This document shows, piece by piece, positions 23,501 to 26,892 of a stretch of 26,892 nucleotides of DNA (its first letter is position 1; each line of letters starts with the position of its first letter). Source of the DNA: an uncultured Azohydromonas sp. Its GTDB lineage: Bacteria > Pseudomonadota > Gammaproteobacteria > Burkholderiales > Burkholderiaceae_C. The notes beneath the pieces were generated by a model. That model worked only from the letters and a program-made list of their open reading frames with translations. It was not told where the DNA came from and made no database searches. The stretch is from NCBI RefSeq assembly GCF_937926365.1, contig NZ_CALAOH010000144.1, positions 1-26,892 of the forward strand, read 5' to 3'. The position numbers and the translations under genes are program-made.

Positions 23501-26500
23501 GATGTCGATGGCGCTGACCGAGAGCTCGAAGTCCTCGGGGTCGAAGCCGTACAGCGCCACGCGGTCCGCGTGCGCCTTGAGCGCGTTGAACTTGCGCCCG
23601 GCGGCGTCCTTGACGTTGAGGTAGGCGAAGTCCAGCCCGTCCACGCCGAAGCCGTAGAGCTTGCCAGCCTGTTCGGCCAGCGTCTTGCTGCCGTCGATGC
23701 CGCCGTCGGCATAGCCGGCGAAGGCCATGATGTTGGAGCCGCCGATGCTGAAGCCCTTGGCGCCGATGACCTTGGCGCTGCCGGTGCTCAGCTGGTTGCC
23801 CCAGTCGGCCTTCTGGAAGCCGATGGCGCCGCTGAAGTACAGGAAGTCGGAGATGCGCAGCGTCGCCTTCTCGGCGAAGACGCCGATGCGGTCGCCGCCC
23901 TTGAAGTCGATGGTGACCTCGCCGGCGCTGCCCAGCTTCAAGCCGCCGTCGAAGGAGGTGGCGAAGTCGATGGTGCGGCCGAGCCCGTCGGCGCGGTTGA
24001 TCTCCAGCGTCAGGCCCTGGGCCGAGAGCTCGAAGTCGTCGGCGTCGAAGCCGTACAGCGCCGCGCCGTCCATGCGCGCCTTGAGCGCGGTGTAGGACTG
24101 GCCGCCGGCCTTGGCCGTGAGCAGCGCGAAGTCCAGGCCGTCCACGCCGAAGCCGTAGAGCTTGTCCGCCTGCTGCGCCAGCGTCTTGCCGGCGTCGAAG
24201 CCGCCGTCGGCATAGCCGACGAAGGCGGAGATGTTGGTGCCGGTGATGGCCAGCATCGAGGCCGGCGCGACCTTGGTCTTGTCGCTGAGCGTGAGCAGCC
24301 CGGTGGGCGACGCGCGCTCGAAGCCGATGCGGCCGTTGAGGTACACGAAGTCCGAGAGCACGATCGTGACGTCGCCCTCGGCGCGCAGCAGCTCGCCCTG
24401 GCTGCCGGCGAAATCGATGGTCGTTGCGCCGCCCACGCCCGTGGCCACGTCGAAGGCATGTGCCCCCGAGAAGTCGATGACCTGGTCGCCGTCGCGGGCC
24501 GCCTGGTTGAGCTGGACCTCGATGTTGCGCACGCTCAGGCCCAGGTCGCCCAGGCCGACCAGGCCCACGCTGGTGGCGTTGGCGGTGAGCGCGGTCCACT
24601 TGCGCGCGGCATCGGCCTGCGACGAGAACATCGCCAGGCCGAAGTCCACGTCCTGCAGCAGCAGGCCCAGGGCGTCGTTGGTACCGCCGTTGGCGCCCAC
24701 GAAGACGTCGATGTCCGAGCCGCCGATGGTCAGCACGTCCACGGCCACTTCTTCCGCCTTGGAGGCGCCGGCCTTCTTCGCCAGCGTCACGGAATCGCTG
24801 GAAGACGCGATGGCGAAGTTGCCCTCGACCTGCACGAAACCAAAGACATCGAGTTTCAGGTGGCCGCTGGCCTGCAGCAGCTCGCCCTTGGAGCCGTCCA
24901 GGCTCAGGGCCAAGGTGCTGTTCACCCCGGTGACCACGCGCAGCGCGGTTGCGCCGGCACCGTAGTCCACCACGGTGGTCGCGCCACCGCTGGCCTGGTT
25001 GATCTCCACCTTCACGCTGGTGGCGCCGATCTCGAGATCGTCGCCAAGGCCGACGAAGCCGACGCTGCCGGCCGTCGCCTGCAGGGTCGTCCACGAGCGC
25101 GCCGTGCCGCTGGCGCCCTTCTCGCTCATCAGCGCCAAGCCGAAGTTGACGCCCGTCATCTGCAGGCCCAGCTTGTCGGTGCTGTCCGCGTTCAGGCCAG
25201 CGAAGGCACTCAGCCCTTGCCCGCCCAGCGTCAGCACATCGACCTCGACCCGCTCGCCGCTTGCGGCGCCATCGGCCTTGGCCAGCGTCACCGACTGGCT
25301 GCTCTTGCGGATGCCCACATCGCCGCTGAGGGTGATGAAGTCGGACACGCGAGCGCTGAAGCCACTGGCCGCGAAGGCTGCCGTATCGGAGGCGATGGCT
25401 TCGGCGAATGTGTACTTGGTCGTACCCACCGCCAATTGCTCGCCCTTGCCCACGCCACCGGCCGCCCCGGCGTACTGCACCAGGACGGACGAAGCCGACA
25501 GACCGGCCAAGCCGGCGATGTTGGCCGACAACGAGCCGCCCGACAGCTCGAACACCGTCGCCGCGCCGGCGCGCAGGCCGAAGTTCGCGTTGCTCAGGCT
25601 CAGCGAGGCCACGGAGCCCGCGCTCAGCTGCGCCGAGACGGCAGAGCCCACCGCCACCAGCGTGTTGCCGGACTTGGCGAAGCCCACGTCACCGCTGAGT
25701 GTCACGAAGTCGCTCACGTTGGCCGACAGGCCCTTGAGCTGGAATGCCACCGTGTTGGCCGCGATCGCCTTGGCAAACGTGTAGCTCGTGCTGCCCACGC
25801 CTAGCGTGGTGCCCGCGCTCACGCTGGCGCCCGCGCCGGCGTACTGCACCATCGTCGAGGCCGCGCTGAGGCTGGCGAAGCCACCGATGCTGGCTGTCAG
25901 CGTCCCGCCCGTCAGCTCGAACACCGTGGCCGTACCCGCACGCAGGCCAAAGTTCGCATTGCTCAGGCTCAGCGACGCGGCCGAGCCCGCGCTCAGCTGC
26001 GCCGAGACGTTGGAGCCCACCGCCACCAGCGTGTTGCCGGACTTGGCGAAGCCCACATCGCCCGACAGCGTCACGAAGTCGCTCACGCTGGCCGACAGGC
26101 CCTTGAGCTGGAACGCCACCGTGTTGGCCGCGATCGCCTTGGCGAACGTGTAGCTCGTGCTGCCCACCGACAGCGCGGTGTTGGCCGCCACGCTGGCGCC
26201 CGCGCCGGCGTACTGCACCATCGTCGAGGCCGCGCTGAGGCTGACGAAGCCGCCGATGCTGGCCGTCAGCGTCCCGCCCGACAGCTCGAACACCGTGGCC
26301 GTACCGGCACGCAGGCCGAAGTTCGCGTTGCTCAGGCTCAGCGATGCGGCCGAGCCCGCGCTCAGCTGCGCCGAGACGTTGGAGCCCACCGCCACCAGCG
26401 TGTTGCCGGACTTGGCGAAGCCCACGTCGCCCGACAGCGTCACGAAGTCGCTCACGCTGGCCGACAGCCCCTTGAGCTGGAACGCCACCGTATTGGCCGC

Positions 26501-26892
26501 AATCGCCTTGGCAAACGTGTAGCTCGTGCTGCCCACCGACAGCGCGGTGTTGGCCGTCACGCTGGCGCCCACGCCGGCGTACTGCACCATCGTCGAGGCC
26601 GCATTGAGGCTGGCAAAGCCGCCGATGTTGGCCGTCAGCGTCCCGCCCGACAGCTCAAAGACCGTGGCCGTACCGGCACGCAGGCCGAAGTTCGCGTTGC
26701 TCAGGCTCAGCGACGCGGCCGAACCCGCGCTCAGCTGCGCCGACACGTTCGAGCCCACCGCCACCAGCGTGTTGCCGGACTTGGCGAAGCCCACATCGCC
26801 CGACAGCGTCACGAAGTCGCTCACGCTGGCCGACAGCCCCTTGAGCTGGAACGCCACCGTGTTGGCCGCGATCGCCTTGGCGAACGTGTAGC
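1..26892 (-). CDS. Giant modular repeat protein, adhesin/filamentous-haemagglutinin-like (partial at both ends)
   Basis: One reading frame runs across the entire minus strand: codons start at 26890 and every third base below it, giving 8,963 complete codons with no stop seen. The frame is shown to be real by repeated protein motifs that stay in phase from edge to edge, by the amphipathic V-T-L-x-A-G-G-D pattern of beta-helix adhesins, by RTX-like GGxGxD motifs, and by strong G/C bias at third positions (GGC, CTG, GCC, ACC, GTG). I noticed no cysteine, as is usual for very large secreted adhesins. Start, secretion signal, ribosome binding site and C-terminus all lie outside the window. By known families this resembles giant FHA-like, RTX-adhesin-like or 'LEPR-XLL' proteins; the exact family is not provable here. 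The likely location is the cell surface or outside the cell, with an adhesive or structural role. Secretion could be type I (RTX block) or two-partner (FHA-like); the sequence does not decide. Confidence 0.93.
2555..4914 (-). repeat. Seven modules around a YTVTVDGxxY hairpin (roughly 70-135 residues each)
   Basis: The hairpins lie near 4668 (YTVTLDGTAYTV), 4312 (FTVFVNGHAYRA), 4100 (ISLQIGSKTFSH), 3810 (YTVKVGAGSYST), 3402 (VVVFVNGKNYIA), 3091 (YSLTVDGHTYTS) and 2770 (YTVRVDGKAYSV). Each is followed by a helix-like L-x-x-V-L-x-x-L-x-x-x-I segment, then a strand pair V-x-A-x-V-x-D-x-x-L-x-L-T-A and a N-x-A-F-x-V strand. The order resembles hook-IN-type modules of flagellar hook-associated proteins and also some Ig-like surface repeats. 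The first part of the region (FTAEGTKGLVTGDTTVTQLG) acts as a lead-in. Confidence 0.75.
4915..4990 (-). other. Remnant of the ~65-residue module (GYTV ... NPNAP)
   Basis: The segment reads DQTVADLYGYTVTVNEGDR followed by NPNAPLW. It matches the order DQVALALGYTVHADGG then YNPNAPEG found at about 15.06-15.15 kb. Only this part of the module is present; the F..LT.AQQ helix and the D-Y-x-N-x-x-I-x-W part are missing. It sits at the switch from beta-helix to the next repeat array. Confidence 0.5.
4991..7924 (-). other. Beta-helix / filamentous-haemagglutinin-like region III
   Basis: Coils again dominate, for example GEVKLSGRMEATGR, AHGAGGGAELVLRTGLHGG, NQGDLTLAQVSAADGAI, GDIVLQDFDGALEKSSG, TLILETGGTLSITGKLSASK and GRVSIQAGGNLWLDSV. 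A short variant near 5.9-6.0 kb (VDLYRFFNAPELMEYRAGDH) is more aromatic and may be a loop projecting from the helix. No other domain is visible. Confidence 0.72.
7925..9664 (-). other. Unique non-repetitive Trp/Asp-rich domain between Thr/Val-rich linkers
   Basis: About 580 residues here do not follow any repeat. The entry linker is Thr/Val-rich (VPVYTTTATTEQVVIG, VEVQEMQYSTTEITEMVG) and the exit linker is similar (VVKEVQTPVTNQVTVWKTVP, VMGTRTVLGTELSWED). Between them lies one copy of the ~65-residue module (YYNPNAPEG, LDYHNSQINW, TALNDTQRQAVLNNTGY; about 9210-9478), followed by a stretch rich in Trp, Tyr and Asp. That stretch includes NWVWEQTGYEYAY, KAWAFSFQGWSKWTDLVNHW, DNDDGSGWPDWSDEDE (8408-8467), NRNLIDILRIVAGGEDAH and NWTSLDHEIRDQRVKYSYAL. 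I recognise no family. Its globular look makes it the best candidate for a ligand-binding or enzymatic domain in the fragment. Confidence 0.7.
9665..13501 (-). other. Beta-helix / filamentous-haemagglutinin-like region II
   Basis: This is a long run of short coils with motifs such as GDITLRGGVTAAGLF, VRIDAAGHVTLGGTLLSGG, RIELNAGGDAQLYGQLVAGG, SVVLSKEGGRLATGG and GSVVLDADPVVG. The spacing of 'G-x-V-x-L-x-A-x-G-x-V' elements (about 20-30 residues) is typical of haemagglutinin-type right-handed beta-helices. Many coils read as self-similar phrases of the form 'D-I-x-L-x-A-G-x-D-x-x-G'. It is broken at about 11.88-12.16 kb by a different module, listed separately. Confidence 0.75.
11878..12160 (-). 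other. Isolated alpha/beta-looking module inside beta-helix region II
   Basis: The segment departs from the surrounding coil pattern. It reads LRITIDIGTALASAVVTLRA, then GIADLRDDLQRAIEATDF (helix-like), then a DRNTGAALPGTVRLSG turn, and ends with GHLQFTSQRQFTLEAVDG. The order 'strand, L-x-x-x-L-x-x-x-I helix, then grL-x-x-S strand' resembles the modules at 2.6-5 kb and, more loosely, flagellin hook-IN motifs. This is a weak resemblance seen by eye only. Confidence 0.45.
13502..13537 (-). other. Calcium-loop-like motif DEDNDGRFDALR
   Basis: A DxDxDG loop (DEDNDG) follows the aromatic stretch HRYVVHAV just after the last ~65-residue module. The twelfth position is not acidic, so it is a weaker EF-hand-like match. 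It marks the junction to the next beta-helix region. Confidence 0.45.
13610..15369 (-). repeat. Array of about eight ~65-residue modules with F..LT.AQQ..V....GY signature
   Basis: A helix-like stretch, F/Y-x-x-L-S/T-x-A-Q-x-x-V-x-x-x-x-GY, recurs with its first residue near 15157, 14855, 14735, 14560, 14358, 14164, 13970 and 13774. Examples are FASLTAAQQAVVAHALGY, FEQLTPAQRDVVARTLGY and FADLTLAQQDKVLAQSGY. Each is followed by an aromatic strand pair, a Y/F-N-P-N-A-P-x-G or related turn, then F-T-x-G-x-D-Y-x-N-x-x-I-x-W-G and a P-x-A-G linker to the next copy. The last four spacings are all about 194-202 bp. The part before 15160 (SLDKDGFAALTAALDG and following) looks helical and acts as a lead-in. 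I do not know a named family. Confidence 0.8.
15370..16869 (-). other. Beta-helix / filamentous-haemagglutinin-like region I
   Basis: The region consists of successive short strands separated by polar turns, such as DRTVIDFTDALDRIEV, NGFIDVRLATAEALLSL, GARITLVADDIDF, DTLTLKTRLLEVRS and GSIYTAGTLFAQG. This fits the stacked coils of FHA-like right-handed beta-helices. Around 16129-16195 there is an LADGFSRIEIG motif that recurs near the left edge. No catalytic motif is seen. Confidence 0.7.
16870..17297 (-). other. RTX-like calcium-binding nonapeptide block
   Basis: About seven glycine/aspartate motifs of the GGxGxDxUx type occur in this block: GGSGNDSIYV, GGEGNDRFVI, GGKDDDEFVG, GGDGDDRFVG, GSGDDTIVV, TGSGNNLIQM and GGDGFDRLVL. 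In haemolysin-type proteins such repeats form a calcium-bound parallel beta-roll that folds outside the cell after type I secretion. Here they are spaced irregularly and lie more than 5,600 residues before the left edge, not close to a C-terminus. This suggests a folding or rigidity role inside the chain rather than only a secretion signal. Confidence 0.75.
17298..18985 (-). other. Beta-rich region continuing the long repeats in degenerate form
   Basis: After the last clear long repeat the protein continues as alternating hydrophobic strands with short glycine turns, for example LHLLGGALSLQGEFGV, LAVTGTLGIVKGGVYGAL and FDAQLNFFNFITIDVGGF. Traces of the long repeat remain (strand pairs, EIN-type strands), but the loop and helix-like parts are gone and no fixed period is visible. 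The end, ITYQIGDVLFLTMGDESGRHGD, leads into the RTX-like block. I recognise no enzymatic motif. Confidence 0.65.
19442..19477 (-). other. Calcium-loop-like motif DSNHDGRIDERD
   Basis: A DxNxDG loop with a terminal Asp follows VGGYWQ in the repeat that starts at 19624. It occupies the same slot as the loops at 21596-21631 and 20108-20143, which supports a conserved role for this insertion. Confidence 0.6.
19733..19795 (-). other. Tandem calcium-loop-like motifs (DANGNGVLDEGE and DRNQNGKID)
   Basis: Two EF-hand/dockerin-like loops follow one another directly: DANGNGVLDEGE, then DRNQNGKID. The arrangement resembles the paired calcium loops found in large extracellular bacterial proteins. It sits near the end of the repeat that starts at 20356, in a different slot from the single loops. 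Metal binding is inferred. Confidence 0.6.
20108..20143 (-). other. Calcium-loop-like motif DADHDGLLDSIN
   Basis: A DxDxDG loop follows GGPYRYGV in the repeat that starts at 20356, at the same structural slot as the loop at 21596-21631. The last position is Asn instead of Glu or Asp, so binding may be weaker. This is a motif-only call. Confidence 0.55.
21596..21631 (-). other. Calcium-loop-like motif DTNGDGVINELD
   Basis: The twelve residues DTNGDGVINELD match the EF-hand/dockerin-type DxDxDG loop, with acidic or Asn residues at positions 1, 3, 5 and 12. It lies in the slot that other units fill with YADGGxDxxKTLAQQA, directly after a GPYRS segment. Calcium binding is inferred from the motif alone. 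Confidence 0.6.
25415..25783 (-). repeat. 123-residue tandem repeat, unit 4 (diverged, last of the array)
   Basis: Unit 4 keeps the 369-bp length and the first half of the repeat (YTFAKAIAANTVAFQLKG, SDFVTLSGDVGFAKSGN). Its second half is diverged, with NIAGLAGLSASSVLVQYAG followed by a Gly/Lys-containing tail (GGVGKGEQLAVG). It borders the long-repeat family: the following sequence starts with KYTFAEAIASD, a recognisable but decayed copy of the 123-residue unit's opening. Confidence 0.9.
25784..26152 (-). repeat. 123-residue tandem repeat, unit 3
   Basis: This is the third near-identical 369-bp unit, with a few substitutions relative to units 1 and 2 near its C-terminal end (a TLGVGSTSY junction in place of LSVGSTSY). 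That junction uses a CTA leucine codon (25802-25804), a very rare codon in this gene. Confidence 0.92.
26153..26521 (-). repeat. 123-residue tandem repeat, unit 2
   Basis: This unit has the same 369-bp length as unit 1 and is nearly identical to it in protein and DNA. Most differences I saw are synonymous third-base changes or single substitutions, such as S-L-S versus S-L-N in the segment before VQYAG. Such close similarity points to recent duplication or continuing homogenisation between units. Confidence 0.93.
26522..26890 (-). repeat. 123-residue tandem repeat, unit 1
   Basis: This is the first complete 369-bp coding unit at the right edge. It begins at YTFAKAIAANTVAFQLKG, continues through SDFVTLSGDVGFAKSGN, NANFGLRAGTATVFELSGG and ends in a VQYAGVGASV stretch. 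The next unit repeats the same order exactly 369 bases on. The array very probably continues to the right of the window, because the two bases beyond the first codon fit the same motif. Confidence 0.93.

Larger units (their letters stand above)
18986..25339 (-). repeat. Array of eleven long related repeats (about 163-266 residues each), unnamed family
   Basis: Each unit starts at a 'S/A-D-F-x-x-x-x-G-x-x-x-F-x-K' motif. In protein order the starts are 25339, 24838, 24349, 23845, 23344, 22843, 22333, 21790, 20992, 20356 and 19624, so unit lengths are 501, 489, 504, 501, 501, 510, 543, 798, 636, 732 and 639 bp. Within a unit the order is: a GGSNIxxFVG strand; either a YADGGxDxxKTLAQQA loop or a calcium-loop-like insert; Y-G-F-G-V-D-G-L-D-F-x-L; a T-A-L-K-A-x-A segment; V-x-L-x-G-F/L-x-D; a D-I-x-V-E-I-N strand; then a PTGG-x-x-V-x-L-D-F-x-G strand leading to the next unit. 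Units starting at 23845, 23344 and 22843 are the most alike. The sixth-to-eleventh units are longer and more diverged. I do not recognise a named domain; an all-beta extracellular fold is an inference. Confidence 0.88.

Noticed and set aside
23010..25094. Minus-strand open frame of 694 codons
   Set aside because: It is out of phase with the long repeats; the in-phase frame gives eleven conserved repeat units.
2462..25804. Plus-strand open frame of 7,780 codons
   Set aside because: It is the exact antisense register of the minus-strand gene. Its product is low-complexity Arg/His/Gly/Ala/Val/Gln sequence with no domain logic, while the minus frame gives phased repeats, RTX-like and beta-helix motifs.
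25415..26892. Possible CRISPR or other non-coding direct-repeat array
   Set aside because: The units are 369 bp, touch each other without spacers and keep one protein frame, so they are coding tandem repeats.

Overview
The whole window is the interior of one gene on the minus strand. In the minus frame whose codons begin at coordinates of the form 3n+1, starting with the codon at 26890-26888, I read 8,963 complete codons to the left edge without a stop. Neither the start nor the end of the gene is present, so it exceeds 26.9 kb and its product exceeds about 8,960 residues. There is no intergenic space, promoter, terminator or RNA gene. Very high GC, strong G/C preference at codon third positions and the style of the repeats fit a high-GC proteobacterium, most likely a Burkholderiales/Comamonadaceae-type betaproteobacterium. 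That placement is an inference, because no marker gene is present.

The product is a modular, repeat-built giant protein of the surface or secreted adhesin kind. In protein order, from high to low coordinates, it contains: (1) four 123-residue tandem repeats at the right edge, three of them almost identical; (2) eleven longer related repeats of about 163-266 residues, several carrying calcium-loop-like DxDxDG inserts; (3) a degenerate beta-rich continuation; (4) a short RTX-like glycine/aspartate block; (5) a beta-helix, filamentous-haemagglutinin-like stretch; (6) about eight small modules of roughly 65 residues with an 'F..LT.AQQ..V....GY' signature; (7) more beta-helix; (8) a non-repetitive, tryptophan- and acid-rich domain between Thr/Val-rich linkers; (9) more beta-helix; (10) seven modules around a 'YTVTVDGxxY' hairpin; (11) beta-helix again to the left edge.

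Function beyond an extracellular structural or adhesive role cannot be assigned from this fragment. The secretion signal, any 'LEPR-XLL'-type N-terminus and any anchor would lie outside the window. The most interesting points are the gene size, the repeat families I cannot name, the shortened 123-residue repeats that look derived from the 167-residue unit, the unique domain at about 7.9-9.7 kb, and a plus-strand frame in exact antisense register that stays open for 7,780 codons and would mislead gene callers.
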